From positions 186,001-250,000 of the forward strand of contig NZ_BSTT01000007.1 in NCBI RefSeq assembly GCF_030269685.1: a stretch of 64,000 bases of DNA, in the 5' to 3' direction. Origin of the DNA: Actinomycetospora sp. NBRC 106378 (GTDB lineage Bacteria; Actinomycetota; Actinomycetes; Mycobacteriales; Pseudonocardiaceae). Both the position numbers and the translations under genes were made by a program. The notes beneath the pieces are model-generated. The model did no database searches. It worked only from the letters and a program-made list of their open reading frames with translations, and was not told where the DNA came from. Position 1 is the first letter of the stretch. Each line of letters opens with the position of its first letter. This document shows, piece after piece, positions 27,824 through 35,630 of the stretch.

Positions 27824-28516
27824 TCAGCGCAGCGCCCAGGCGGGGACCTCCCGCGCCCGCTCCGACCGTGCCGCGACCGGCCCGGGGTCGGAGTGCCGGA
27901 AGGTGACGCTGATCCGCGGGCCGGCACCGGGATCCTTCGGCACCGTGTGCTGCCACTCGTGCTGGCACCGGCCGCCCATCACCAGCAGGTCGCCCCCGCA
28001 GACGGTGAGCCACCGGGTGCCGCCGCCGCGCCGACCGCTCCCGCCCGCCGGCCCGACCGGCCGCAGGCCGAAGCGTCGAGGCGCGCCCAGCGAGACGATC
28101 GCGACCACGGGCGCGGGATGGGTGAACCGCACCCGGTCGCCGTGCCACGCCACCGAGTCCGTGCCGTCGCGGTAGAAGTTCGCGGACACCCGGTCGAACG
28201 ACTCCCCGTACCGCTCGGCGAGCTGCGGCGCGAGCTCGTCCGACGGCGCCGGAGCGTCGGCCAGCGCCCACCCGCAGGTCAGGCGCGGCTCGACGATCTC
28301 CTGCTCGAACATGCGCCGGCGACGCTGCTGCCAGGGCACCTCGTGGACCAGGCGCCCGAACCAGTCCTCGGCCCCCGCGAGCCATCCCGGCACCACGTCG
28401 ACCCACGAGCGCTCGTCGAGCTGCGTGCGGTGGGCCCCCGACCAGGACACGTCGCCGGGGCGCGCGCCCACGAGGTCCGGGCCGTCGAACAGGGAGGGGG
28501 TGAACACCGCGGTCAT
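27824..28516 (-). CDS. AlkB-like 2-oxoglutarate/Fe(II) DNA dealkylase
   Basis: A 230-aa AlkB-family dioxygenase that would remove alkyl groups from DNA or RNA bases by oxidation. Iron ligands are visible in AWHGDRVRF (His and Asp) and in [11 protein letters not shown] (distal His), and the 2-oxoglutarate-binding arginine in [11 protein letters not shown]-terminal [15 protein letters not shown] is an extension. The ATG at 28516 lies only 9 nt from a perfect actinobacterial SOS box, so it should be induced by DNA damage through LexA. Confidence 0.88.
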   Translation of the reverse strand: MTAVFTPSLFDGPDLVGARPGDVSWSGAHRTQLDERSWVDVVPGWLAGAEDWFGRLVHEVPWQQRRRRMFEQEIVEPRLTCGWALADAPAPSDELAPQLAERYGESFDRVSANFYRDGTDSVAWHGDRVRFTHPAPVVAIVSLGAPRRFGLRPVGPAGGSGRRGGGTRWLTVCGGDLLVMGGRCQHEWQHTVPKDPGAGPRISVTFRHSDPGPVAARSERAREVPAWALR

Positions 28517-28525
28517 GCCGTACAG

Positions 28526-28541
28526 TCGAACACATGTTCGA
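28526..28541. promoter_or_regulatory. SOS (LexA) box TCGAACACATGTTCGA
   Basis: A perfect 16-bp palindrome matching the actinobacterial LexA consensus TCGAAC-N4-GTTCGA. It lies between the divergent AlkB-like gene (ATG at 28516) and acylphosphatase (ATG at 28592). Being closest to the AlkB-like start, it most likely represses that gene. Confidence 0.85.
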
Positions 28542-28591
28542 GAGCAGGGCAAGTCGCGTCGGGAGGCGGGCCCCAGGGTACGGAGCACGCC

Positions 28592-28858
28592 ATGAGCGCA
28601 CGTCACCTCGTCGTCCACGGCACCGTCCAGGGCGTGTTCTTCCGGGCGAGCACCGAGCAGGAGGCCCGACGGCTCGGGGTGGCCGGCTGGGTCCGGAACC
28701 GGTCCGACGGCACCGTCGAGATGGTGGCGGAGGGCGCGGACGAGGCGGTCGACGCCCTGGTCCGGTGGGCGCACGAGGGGCCGAGCCGCGCGGAGGTCAC
28801 GGGGGTGGACGTGACCGACCGGGAGCCCGAGGGGCTCGTCGGGTTCGAGCAGCGGTGA
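28592..28858 (+). CDS. acyP: Acylphosphatase
   Basis: An 88-aa enzyme that hydrolyses carboxyl-phosphate bonds in small acyl phosphates. The active-site loop VHGTVQGVFFRAST includes the catalytic arginine (near residue 18), and the catalytic asparagine sits in GWVRNRSDGTVEMVAEG (near 36). Length and fold are standard. The ATG at 28592 follows ACGGAG. The next gene starts 10 nt after its stop, so the two may be cotranscribed. Confidence 0.93.
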   Translation: MSARHLVVHGTVQGVFFRASTEQEARRLGVAGWVRNRSDGTVEMVAEGADEAVDALVRWAHEGPSRAEVTGVDVTDREPEGLVGFEQR

Positions 28859-28868
28859 GGACCCCGCC

Positions 28869-30215
28869 GTGACCGTCCTGCGTCCCGGGCGCGTCCTCGC
28901 CCGACGGGCCGCCCGCCACTTCCTCGCCGGTCCTCGCGCCGCACGGGCCGTCGACGTCGCCGCGCGCCTGCTCGGACTGCAGGCCCAGGTCGTCGCGGCG
29001 GCGGAGCAGGCGGTCGCGGTGCGCGGGCCGGCCGCCACGGACGTGCGCGACGGGCTCGCGCACGGATCGCTGGTCCGCACGTGGAGTGCCCGCGGCACGC
29101 TGCACGTCCTCGACACCAGGCAGGCGCCGGACGTCCTCGCGCTCCTCGCGGCCGCCCGCACCTGGGAGAAGGGCGCGTGGCAACGGGAGTTCGCCACGGC
29201 GGCGGAGATCGCCCGGCTCGCCGAGCTGGTCGGGGGCGCCCTCGCCGGGGAGGTGCTCACCCGTGACGAGCTGGTCGCCCGCCTCGCGCCCCACGTGTCG
29301 GGGGAACTGGCCACCCGCCTGTCGTCGGGGTGGGGCACCGTCCTCAAGCCGCTGGCCTGGCAGGGACTGCTCGTCAACGGCGCTCCCCGCGGTGGCCGAC
29401 CCACCTTCACCACCCCGCCCTGGGACGCGCTGCCCGACCCCGACGACGCGGCCCGCCGCGTGATCCCCGCGTACCTCGACGTGTACGGGCCCGCGAGCCC
29501 GGCGACGTTCGACGCCTGGTTGCTGCGCGGCGGCACCCGACGGGCGACCCTGCGCCGGTGGTTCGCCGACCTCGTGGACGCCGGGACGGTCACGCCGGTG
29601 GCCGTCGGGTCCGCGGAGGGCGAGCCCCGCTACGCCCGCACGGCGGACCTCGACGACCTGACCGACGGCCCGGTCCCGCCGGACCATCTCCGCTTCCTGC
29701 CGGCGTTCGATCCGTGGGTGCTCGGCCCCGGCACCCGGGACACCGAGGTCCTGGCCGCCGAGCATCGCGGCCGGGTCAGCCGGACGGCCGGCTGGATCTC
29801 GCCCGTGGTCGTGCGGGCCGGGCGGGTGATCGGCACGTGGTCCGGCGTCGACGTGCACGACGTGGAGCTCTTCCACGACACCGACCTGCCCGAGGCCGAG
29901 GTCGCGGCCGAACGCGAGCGGTGGGCACGCGTCCTCGGGACCCCTCCGGACGGACGGGGCGGTTCCGGGTGGACCGGATCGGGTACGCCTGGCGCCGAGC
30001 GGGTCGAGACCGATCCGACGCCCAGCACGGAAGGGGACGCCATGAGCGGCGCCGACAAGGCCGAGAACAAGGGCGAGGAGCTCAAGGGCAAGGTCAAGGA
30101 GTCCGCCGGGAGCGCGGTCGGCAACGAGTCCCTCGAGGCCGAGGGCAAGGCCGACCAGACCAAGGGCAGCCTCAAGCAGGCCGGCGAGAAGGTGAAGGAC
30201 GTCTTCAAGTCCTGA
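28869..30215 (+). CDS. AlkZ-like (HTH_42) DNA glycosylase reading in frame into CsbD
   Basis: The first ~360 residues form a winged-helix AlkZ/YcaQ-like protein: LGLQAQVVAAAEQAVAVRG holds a QxQ motif at the position of the catalytic QAQ of AlkZ glycosylases, then LVRTWSARGTLHVLDTRQAPDV, and a C-terminal AGWISPVVVRAGRVIGTW. Instead of ending, the frame runs through a Gly/Pro-rich linker into a complete CsbD protein (from 30042) without a stop. Either the stop was lost and a 448-aa fusion is made, or CsbD is made separately from its own promoter and start. GTG at 28869. Confidence 0.75.
   Translation: MTVLRPGRVLARRAARHFLAGPRAARAVDVAARLLGLQAQVVAAAEQAVAVRGPAATDVRDGLAHGSLVRTWSARGTLHVLDTRQAPDVLALLAAARTWEKGAWQREFATAAEIARLAELVGGALAGEVLTRDELVARLAPHVSGELATRLSSGWGTVLKPLAWQGLLVNGAPRGGRPTFTTPPWDALPDPDDAARRVIPAYLDVYGPASPATFDAWLLRGGTRRATLRRWFADLVDAGTVTPVAVGSAEGEPRYARTADLDDLTDGPVPPDHLRFLPAFDPWVLGPGTRDTEVLAAEHRGRVSRTAGWISPVVVRAGRVIGTWSGVDVHDVELFHDTDLPEAEVAAERERWARVLGTPPDGRGGSGWTGSGTPGAERVETDPTPSTEGDAMSGADKAENKGEELKGKVKESAGSAVGNESLEAEGKADQTKGSLKQAGEKVKDVFKS
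29961..29985 (+). promoter_or_regulatory. Stress-sigma (SigB/SigF-type) promoter for csbD
   Basis: GGTTC, 15 nt, GGGTA closely fits the GGTTT-N15-17-GGGTA promoter of actinobacterial SigF/SigB factors. It ends 56 nt before the CsbD ATG, inside the 3' part of the long open frame. In Bacillus subtilis csbD is a SigB gene, which agrees. Confidence 0.6.
30042..30215 (+). CDS. CsbD family stress protein
   Basis: A 57-aa, highly charged helical protein: SGADKAENKGEELKGKVKESAG, GNESLEAEGKADQTKG, SLKQAGEKVKDVFKS. CsbD proteins accumulate under general stress; their action is unknown. The ATG at 30042 has GGAAGGGG upstream, a good ribosome binding site, and a stress-type promoter at 29961-29985. It is in frame with the upstream glycosylase-like gene, with no stop between. 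A strong hairpin follows. Confidence 0.85.
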   Translation: MSGADKAENKGEELKGKVKESAGSAVGNESLEAEGKADQTKGSLKQAGEKVKDVFKS

Positions 30216-30230
30216 CCCGCCTTCCTTCCC

Positions 30231-30264
30231 GACGGCGCCCGCGGCCCCCGGCCCGGGCGCCGTC
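30231..30264 (+). terminator. GC-rich hairpin after csbD
   Basis: A perfect 11-bp stem (GACGGCGCCCG with CGGGCGCCGTC) and a 12-nt loop, 15 nt after the CsbD stop, followed by GTCGTT. It is a likely terminator, with only a weak T-tract. Confidence 0.65.
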
Positions 30265-30408
30265 GTCGTTCCCGGCCCTGGTCGGAACGCGAACGGATCG
30301 TGCGCGGTACGACTCCCGGTGGACCACCAGCGGGCAGTGTCAGGTCCGTTCGGGTGACGCCTGCGGACCTCGACGCACGGCTGCACGCAGCGTCGCTACG
30401 GTCCGTTC

Positions 30409-31383
30409 GTGCTGAGCACCTCACCGACCCGACCCGAGGTCGTGGTGGTGGGCGCGGGTGTCATCGGGCTGACCGCGGCGGTCGTGCTGGCGACGGCAGG
30501 CGTGCGCACCGAGGTGTGGTCCGCGGAGGACCCGGACGACACGCCGTCCGCGCGCGCGGGCGCCGTGTGGACCCCCGTCCCACAGGCGCCGCTGGACGCG
30601 TCCCTGGCGTGGGCCGCGCGGTCGCTGCACGAGTTCTGCGGGGCGAGCCGCGTCCCCGGCTCCGGCGTCCGGCTCGCGGAGGGCCTGACGCTCGTCGAGC
30701 CCGTCTCCGCCGTGCGCCTGCCCCCGCTGACACGGCTCTCTCCCGACCTGCGCGACGCGGCGCCCGGTGACCTGCCGCCCGGGTTCGGGGCCGGTCTGCG
30801 CTACCGCGTCCCGGTGATCGACATGGCGCGCTACGTCCCATGGCTGCTCCGGCGGCTCGGGGAGGCGGGCGGCCGGGTACGGAGACGGCAGGTGGCGGGC
30901 CTCGGCGAGGCGCTGGCCGCCGCACCCGTCGTCGTGAACGCGTCCGGGCTGGGCGCGCGGGAGCTGACCCCGGACCCGACCGTCCGGCCGGTGTTCACGC
31001 AGTACGTCGTGACCGACAACCCGGGACTGGACCGGGTCGTCGTCGACACGACCGACCCGCGACGCTGGGTGTCGATCGTCCCCCACGCCGACCGCGTCCA
31101 CCTGGGCGGCGTGCGGATCACCGGGCGCGACGACGACCGGCCCGACCGCGAGCTGGCCTCGGACGTGCTGCGGCGCTGCCGGGACCTGGAGCCGGCCCTG
31201 CTGGACGCCCGCATCACGCGGATCGACACGGGGCTCCTCCCGAGTCGCCCGACGATGCGCGTCGAGGCCGAGCTGCGCCCGGACGGCCTCGTCGTGCATT
31301 CCTACGGTCACGCGGGCGGCGGGGTCACCGTCAGCTGGGGCGCGGCACACGCGGTGGCCGCGCTGGTCACCGACCGCGCCTAG
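30409..31383 (+). CDS. D-amino-acid oxidase family flavoprotein
   Basis: A 324-aa FAD-dependent oxidase expected to oxidise D-amino acids to 2-oxo acids, ammonia and peroxide. The FAD motif VVVGAGVIGLTAAVVLA is at residues 11-27, with PVIDMARYVPWLLRRL, VVNASGLGARELT, and the C-terminal DAAO signature VHSYGHAGGGVTVSWGAA. The GTG at 30409 lies 7 nt after a TACGGT box (30397-30402), so it is leaderless. Its stop overlaps the convergent UDG-like gene by 4 nt. Substrate range cannot be read from the sequence. Confidence 0.88.
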   Translation: MLSTSPTRPEVVVVGAGVIGLTAAVVLATAGVRTEVWSAEDPDDTPSARAGAVWTPVPQAPLDASLAWAARSLHEFCGASRVPGSGVRLAEGLTLVEPVSAVRLPPLTRLSPDLRDAAPGDLPPGFGAGLRYRVPVIDMARYVPWLLRRLGEAGGRVRRRQVAGLGEALAAAPVVVNASGLGARELTPDPTVRPVFTQYVVTDNPGLDRVVVDTTDPRRWVSIVPHADRVHLGGVRITGRDDDRPDRELASDVLRRCRDLEPALLDARITRIDTGLLPSRPTMRVEAELRPDGLVVHSYGHAGGGVTVSWGAAHAVAALVTDRA

Positions 31384-32141
31384 AAGGGGCGCCGCCCGAC
31401 GGCCCGGGTGGGCGGGACGACCTCGCCCCGCGCCCGCTGCGCGGCGTGGCGCAGCACCTCGACCAGTCGGTCCCCGTTGCGGCGCCCGGTCAGCGGGTCG
31501 AGCCGGTCGTGCACCAGCGGGTTCGGGTGCGGCGCCCGCGAGACGGTGGCCGTGGTGAGCTGCCACGGGAGCCCGGCGCGGCGAACCAGGACATCCCATG
31601 CCTTCGCCGCCGGAGCACCCAGCAGCACGACCTCGGCGGGCGGCGCGCCGAGCAGGTCGAGGAACTCCCCCAGTCGCGGCTTGGCGCGCACCACCTCGTC
31701 GGCGAGGCGCCGCGGGGGGTGGTGGTTCGGGTTCGCGATCCACCACGGCACGAGGTGCCAGTGCAGCGTCACCTCGTGCCCGAGCCCCGCCCGGTCGGCG
31801 GCCCGGTAGAGGTTGGCCGAGACGGCGTCGTTGGCGTAGCGGCTGACGAAGCCGCTGTTGTCCTCCGCGTCGGCGGCCGGTTCGTGCAGGAGCAGCAGTA
31901 CCCGGGCGCCGTCGGCCGCGGCGGTCGGGTCGACGTACGGGATGTTCTCCAGCGTGGTGTCGCGGAGCCGGTCGACCCAGCGGTTCAGCCGGCCGGGCCC
32001 GCCGTCGTGGCGACGGGCCCACCAGTAGGCGTGCCGCTCCGGATCGATCTCCCGGCTGAACAGCTCGCCGCGCCGCTGGGCGAGCCGGTTCCACACCACC
32101 CGCTCCGGGCGTGCCACCGGGCGCCGTTCGTCCTGCACCAC
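31380..32141 (-). CDS. Uracil-DNA glycosylase superfamily-like protein
   Basis: A 253-aa protein with a recognisable UDG-like core: RVLLLLHEPAADAEDNSGFVSRYANDAVSANLYRAADRAGL, HWHLVPWWIANPNHHPP, and VVLLGAPAAKAWDVLVRRAGLP. This matches the order of phosphate-binding, active-site and C-terminal motifs in short glycosylases, but the usual residues are altered. It may act on damaged DNA, or only share the fold. GTG at 32141, 8 nt from a TAGGGT box on the minus strand (leaderless). Shares that palindromic -10 with the divergent gene cluster. Confidence 0.7.
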   Translation of the reverse strand: MVQDERRPVARPERVVWNRLAQRRGELFSREIDPERHAYWWARRHDGGPGRLNRWVDRLRDTTLENIPYVDPTAAADGARVLLLLHEPAADAEDNSGFVSRYANDAVSANLYRAADRAGLGHEVTLHWHLVPWWIANPNHHPPRRLADEVVRAKPRLGEFLDLLGAPPAEVVLLGAPAAKAWDVLVRRAGLPWQLTTATVSRAPHPNPLVHDRLDPLTGRRNGDRLVEVLRHAAQRARGEVVPPTRAVGRRPF

Positions 32142-32148
32142 ACGACCC

Positions 32149-32158
32149 ACCCTAGGGT
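32149..32158. promoter_or_regulatory. Shared symmetrical -10 box of two divergent leaderless genes
   Basis: ACCCTAGGGT is its own reverse complement, so it reads TAGGGT on both strands. On the minus strand the UDG-like GTG (32141) lies 8 nt from it; on the plus strand a short ORF starts (ATG 32167) 9 nt from it. One sequence seems to serve as the -10 of both promoters. Confidence 0.6.
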
Positions 32159-32166
32159 GCGCCACA

Positions 32167-32202
32167 ATGCGCGGCGTGCTGGTCGCGCACCGGGTCCGCT
32201 GA
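32167..32202 (+). CDS. Leaderless 11-codon upstream ORF
   Basis: Encodes MRGVLVAHRVR and a TGA whose A is the first base of the next gene's ATG (TGATG). The ATG lies where a leaderless transcript from the TAGGGT box would begin. It may load ribosomes for the downstream gene by coupled termination and restart. Its expression is inferred from position only. Confidence 0.45.
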   Translation: MRGVLVAHRVR

Positions 32203-32942
32203 TGGCCGACGACGTCGTGGTGCGGCTGGTCGGCGGCCCCGACCACCCCGGGGAGCTCGACGCCTCCGGGTTGCGCGGCCTGCTCGGCGCGGTGCAGCTG
32301 CTCTGCACGCGGGTGGCGCGCCACCTCGTCGACCAGGCCCGTCCGGGCCGCAGCGCCGGGGTCGTCGAGCGGTCGGCGCGGGTCCGCGTGGTGGGGCTCG
32401 CCGGGGAGGGCGCGACGACCGTGCTGCGGTGCGCGGTCGGCGAGGAGGGCGTCCTGGGCGACGGGCTCGAGCACGAGGTCACCGACGCGGTCTTCGAGCT
32501 CGTCCGCGGCCTGTGGAACGAGGTCCCGCCCGCGTGGACGACGCCGCTGCTCGGGGAGGCGTGCGTGGAGCTGCTCGACGCCCTCGCCCGGGTGGCGCGC
32601 ACCGCCACGTTCGGGGGCGCCCGGTTCCGGGAGGTCAGTTTCGCCCCGGCCGCCCTCTCGCGGGACGCCTGGCCGCGGGAGGACGCCCCTCGCCGCTACG
32701 GGGCGGTGGCCACCGTGCGCGGCCGGCTCGACCGGGTCGACCTGCGACGACGGGTGCTGCGGGTGCTCGACGAGACGGGTGCAGACGTGGTGGTGGAGAG
32801 CGTCCTCGCCGGGTTCGACGCCGATGCCGACCCGTTCGTCGCCGCCGCGCGCCTGATCGGCAGCGAGGTGGTGGTCTCCGGACCCGCGAGCCGCGGCCCG
32901 GGCGGCCTGCGGCTGCGTGGGGCGACGGTGCGGCCGGCCTGA
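32202..32942 (+). CDS. Hypothetical protein, 246 aa
   Basis: Not recognised. Begins MADDVVVRLVGGPDHPGELDASGL. The N-terminal half is helical with LRGLLGAVQLLCTRVARHLVDQA. The C-terminal third (VRGRLDRVDLRRRVLRVLDETGADVVVESV, then LIGSEVVVSGPA) looks like a small beta-barrel. No signal peptide or membrane helix. Its start is joined to the 11-codon ORF upstream. First of a run of unfamiliar plus-strand genes to 34689; divergent from the UDG-like gene. Confidence 0.65.
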   Translation: MADDVVVRLVGGPDHPGELDASGLRGLLGAVQLLCTRVARHLVDQARPGRSAGVVERSARVRVVGLAGEGATTVLRCAVGEEGVLGDGLEHEVTDAVFELVRGLWNEVPPAWTTPLLGEACVELLDALARVARTATFGGARFREVSFAPAALSRDAWPREDAPRRYGAVATVRGRLDRVDLRRRVLRVLDETGADVVVESVLAGFDADADPFVAAARLIGSEVVVSGPASRGPGGLRLRGATVRPA

Positions 32943-33027
32943 CCCGGGACGGGAAACTCCTCGGAACCGATCGGCGCCCGGCGCACTCCAAGGGGATGAC
33001 GGCACACCCGTGATCCCAGGAGGCACC

Positions 33028-33534
33028 GTGCGCACGACCGTTCCGACGGACCCCGTCCTCGGCCCGACCCGCCATCCGCAGGCCCTGCCCGGCTGGGACG
33101 ACGTGGTGGTCACGGCCCTCGTCCCACCCGCCGCGCTGCCGGTGCTGCGGGCGGGGCGCCCCGGGGAGACGGTCCGGGTCGCGCTCGCCGTCGCCGAGCA
33201 CGAGGTGCGCCCCGCCTTCGTCGGCGCCGACCGCTGGCGGACCGATGCGCGGGCCCGGCTCGACGCCCGTGGGTCCTTCGGCCGTCGCCCCGGAGACCCG
33301 CTCTGCTCCCCCGGGCACCTGACGGTGGCGGGCCGGTGCTGGCCGCTCGGCGCGGGCGCCGACGTGCGCCCCGGTGCACGGCTCGAGGTCGCGGGCCTGC
33401 TCCACGTCGTCCCCGACGCCGGGTGGTACGCGCGGCGCTGGACGGTACGCGCCTGGCGCCGGGCCGGCCGCGACGTCCTGGTCGACCTCCTCGACCCGGG
33501 CGACGACACGGCGCACACCGGGAGCCCGGCGTGA
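33028..33534 (+). CDS. Hypothetical protein, 168 aa (cluster gene 1)
   Basis: Not recognised. Starts at a GTG preceded by AGGAGG. Beta-rich by eye, with WDDVVVTALVPPAALPVLRAG near the N-terminus and ARLEVAGLLHVVPDAGWYARRW near the C-terminus. The layout (PxxxLPVL..G..V...LAV early; RLEVAG...VP later) recurs loosely in the gene at 34204-34689. It overlaps the next gene by four bases (GTGA). Soluble, with two cysteines. Confidence 0.65.
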   Translation: MRTTVPTDPVLGPTRHPQALPGWDDVVVTALVPPAALPVLRAGRPGETVRVALAVAEHEVRPAFVGADRWRTDARARLDARGSFGRRPGDPLCSPGHLTVAGRCWPLGAGADVRPGARLEVAGLLHVVPDAGWYARRWTVRAWRRAGRDVLVDLLDPGDDTAHTGSPA

Positions 33535-34166
33535 GACCGGGGCGGGAGCGTCCGCGCCGGCGGCCGGTGCGGGTGGCGGGCGCCCGTCGCGGGGGGCCCG
33601 TGGTCGTGCACCGGGGCCGCGCCGAGGAGCTCGCCGTGCAGCTGCCGGGGACGTTCCTCGACGACCCGGAGCTGGCCTCGTTGGTCCCGGGCGCCGAGAT
33701 CGAGGCCGCGCCGGCCCTGTTCGTGGCGGAGATGCTGCCCGCCGGTCCCGGTCCCGACGGCTGGACCCACGACGACCTCGGCCTCGTGCGTGCGCAGGGC
33801 ACGGTGCTGACGGCGCCGCCGAGCGGGGAGGACCCGGTCCCGGTGAGCGTCCTCGACGCGGGCGAGCGCCTCTTCCCGCTCTTCTGGTCGACCACGCAGC
33901 CACGGACGGGGCGGACGGCGGTGGCCGGGGCCCTCTACCTCGACCCCGACCTCGCGCCCGGCACGGGCCACGGCGAACAGGTCGCCCTGTGCCGCGAGCG
34001 CTACCGGGTCACCGCCATCCGGTTGTCCTCCCGCCTGTCGTGGCGCCCCGAGCCACCCCGCCACCTCGACGGTGTCCCCGAGCACGTCGACGAGGGCCTC
34101 ATGCTGGTGGTCGGCCTGCTGCCGGTGGGGGTCACCGACACGCCGCCTGCCCCGCGCTCGGGCTGA
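33531..34166 (+). CDS. Hypothetical protein, 211 aa (cluster gene 2)
   Basis: Not recognised. GTG start overlapping the previous stop, so translationally coupled. A basic Arg-rich N-terminus (about 25 residues) is followed by VVVHRGRAEELAVQLPGTFLDDPELASLVPG, RLFPLFWSTTQPRTGRTAVAGALYLDPDL, and VDEGLMLVVGLLPVGVTDTPP at the C-terminus. No signal peptide or membrane helix. Codon use is like its neighbours. The tight coupling says it works with the 168-aa protein. Confidence 0.65.
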   Translation: MRPGRERPRRRPVRVAGARRGGPVVVHRGRAEELAVQLPGTFLDDPELASLVPGAEIEAAPALFVAEMLPAGPGPDGWTHDDLGLVRAQGTVLTAPPSGEDPVPVSVLDAGERLFPLFWSTTQPRTGRTAVAGALYLDPDLAPGTGHGEQVALCRERYRVTAIRLSSRLSWRPEPPRHLDGVPEHVDEGLMLVVGLLPVGVTDTPPAPRSG

Positions 34167-34203
34167 CCGGAGGCTGACGGTGTCAGGGCCTACGGTGCAC
34201 GGC

Positions 34204-34689
34204 GTGCAGGTGGAGGCGGTCGTGCCGGCGTGGATGCTGGCCGACGGCGAGTACGTCGGGCTCGGGCCCGGCGATCCGGTCCGCACGGGGTTCGCGCTCG
34301 CCGTCACCGCGGCCACCGGCGCCGGCCCCTACCCGGAGACCGGGGCGCTCGAGCAGAACGGGGACCGGCCCGGGCTGACGACGGTCCGGGGACGGACGGC
34401 GGTCGTCGGTCGCACCGTGCTCCTGTGCGTCGGGTCGTGGGCGCTGGTCCTGCTCACCAGCGGCCGCGTCGCCCCCGAGGTCGACCTGCGCGTGGAGGGG
34501 TGGCTCACGGTCGAGCCCTACCTCTGGCTTCCCGACGGCGAGCTCGCCCGCACCCGCCCCGACGGTCGGCTCGGGTGGACGGTCGCGCGGGTCCGGGCCG
34601 TCGACGACGCGGCGCACGACATCCCGCGGCTGCCCGCGGAGGCCGACGTCGATCCCGACGCCGCCTACGTCCTCGACCTCACCCGCTGA
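34204..34689 (+). CDS. Hypothetical protein, 161 aa (cluster gene 3)
   Basis: Not recognised. GTG start 8 nt after a TACGGT box (34191-34196), so it has its own leaderless promoter 37 nt after cluster gene 2. Contains VEAVVPAWMLADGEYVGLGPGDPVRTGFALAVTAATG, a beta-rich middle TVLLCVGSWALVLLTSG, and VDLRVEGWLTVEPYLWLPDGEL. It loosely resembles the 168-aa protein in the order of these elements. Ends 11 nt inside the convergent DUF3293 gene. Confidence 0.65.
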   Translation: MQVEAVVPAWMLADGEYVGLGPGDPVRTGFALAVTAATGAGPYPETGALEQNGDRPGLTTVRGRTAVVGRTVLLCVGSWALVLLTSGRVAPEVDLRVEGWLTVEPYLWLPDGELARTRPDGRLGWTVARVRAVDDAAHDIPRLPAEADVDPDAAYVLDLTR

Positions 34690-35122
34690 GGGTCCAGCCC
34701 GCGTCGACGGCCGGTCCGGCGTCGCAGGGCACGATCGACCACGCGGCGGCGCTCCAGCGGAAGATCGCGTCCTGGCCGTGGCGGGCGCCGAGGGCCCGCG
34801 CCTCGTCGTCGGTGAGGCCCTCGACCAGCACGCTGCGCTCGGTGTGCGAGCCGTCGGCGGCGCCCGCCTCCGCGTCCCACCGGCGGACGTGCGCGGGGAG
34901 CTCGTGGACGAGGGCCTGCTGACGGCGCGCGTTCTCGGCCGGGGAGAACCGCGCCGGGCCGGGGTCGAAGGCGGTGAGGACGTGCACCGGCCCGGCGAAG
35001 GGGAACCGGCCCGTCGTCGTACCCGGCGGGGCGGGATGCACCTCGACCGTGCGGCCGTGCAGATCGGGGACCCGCAACCGCGCCCGGCGATAGCCGGCGA
35101 AGCGCTCCTCCCGGTCGGTCAC
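34679..35122 (-). CDS. DUF3293 family protein
   Basis: A 147-aa protein fitting DUF3293: HVLTAFDPGPARFSPAENARRQQALVHEL near the middle, then HTERSVLVEGLTDDEARALGARHGQDAIFRWSAAAW near the end. The function of this family is unknown. The GTG at 35122 gives the usual length. Convergent with, and overlapping by 11 nt, the 161-aa cluster gene. No membrane segments. Confidence 0.78.
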   Translation of the reverse strand: MTDREERFAGYRRARLRVPDLHGRTVEVHPAPPGTTTGRFPFAGPVHVLTAFDPGPARFSPAENARRQQALVHELPAHVRRWDAEAGAADGSHTERSVLVEGLTDDEARALGARHGQDAIFRWSAAAWSIVPCDAGPAVDAGWTLSG

Positions 35123-35315
35123 GCCCGCATTCTGCCCCCTCCGGTGCGACCGATCGCCTGCTCCGTCGCCGTCCGGCCCACCGCCACCGCGGGAGGCTCG
35201 CCGACGCCGGCACGCGGCGGTCGTCGTCGGTCCGCTGCTCGCGTGGCCGTGCTGATTGTGCCGGGGTGGCGGTAGATCTTGACTTCCCGACGCGGCGGCG
35301 GACACCGTCGGGCGG

Positions 35316-35555
35316 ATGACGAAGGATCGGATCACGAACGTGCTCGGGGTCCTCGGGGCGATCTTCTGTCTCGTGGCGGTGCTGACCGGGTTCGGCCACG
35401 CGTCGGAGAACGACGACGACCACCCCCCCGCCGCGCCGCCGCCCACCAGCCAGGTCGTCCCGGCCCCCGGGGTCCCCTCGCAGCAGTCGACCGCCCCGGC
35501 CGCGCCGGCCGCCCCCGCCGCGCCCCAGGACGACGACGGGGACGACGACGGCTGA
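35316..35555 (+). CDS. Small single-pass membrane protein, 79 aa
   Basis: Not recognised. MTKDRITNVLGVLGAIFCLVAVLTGFGHA forms one membrane helix with a short basic N-terminus, followed by an acidic, Pro/Ala/Gln-rich tail of about 50 residues ending in DDDGDDDG. The ATG at 35316 follows GGGCGG. The biased tail makes it hard to exclude a spurious ORF, but the N-terminus looks like a real signal anchor. Confidence 0.6.
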   Translation: MTKDRITNVLGVLGAIFCLVAVLTGFGHASENDDDHPPAAPPPTSQVVPAPGVPSQQSTAPAAPAAPAAPQDDDGDDDG

Positions 35556-35630
35556 CCGGTCACGGCGGACGTCGTTCGCCGAGGGTGAAAGCCGACCCCA
35601 CCCGCCGTCGGGAAGGTCGACGATCAGCGG

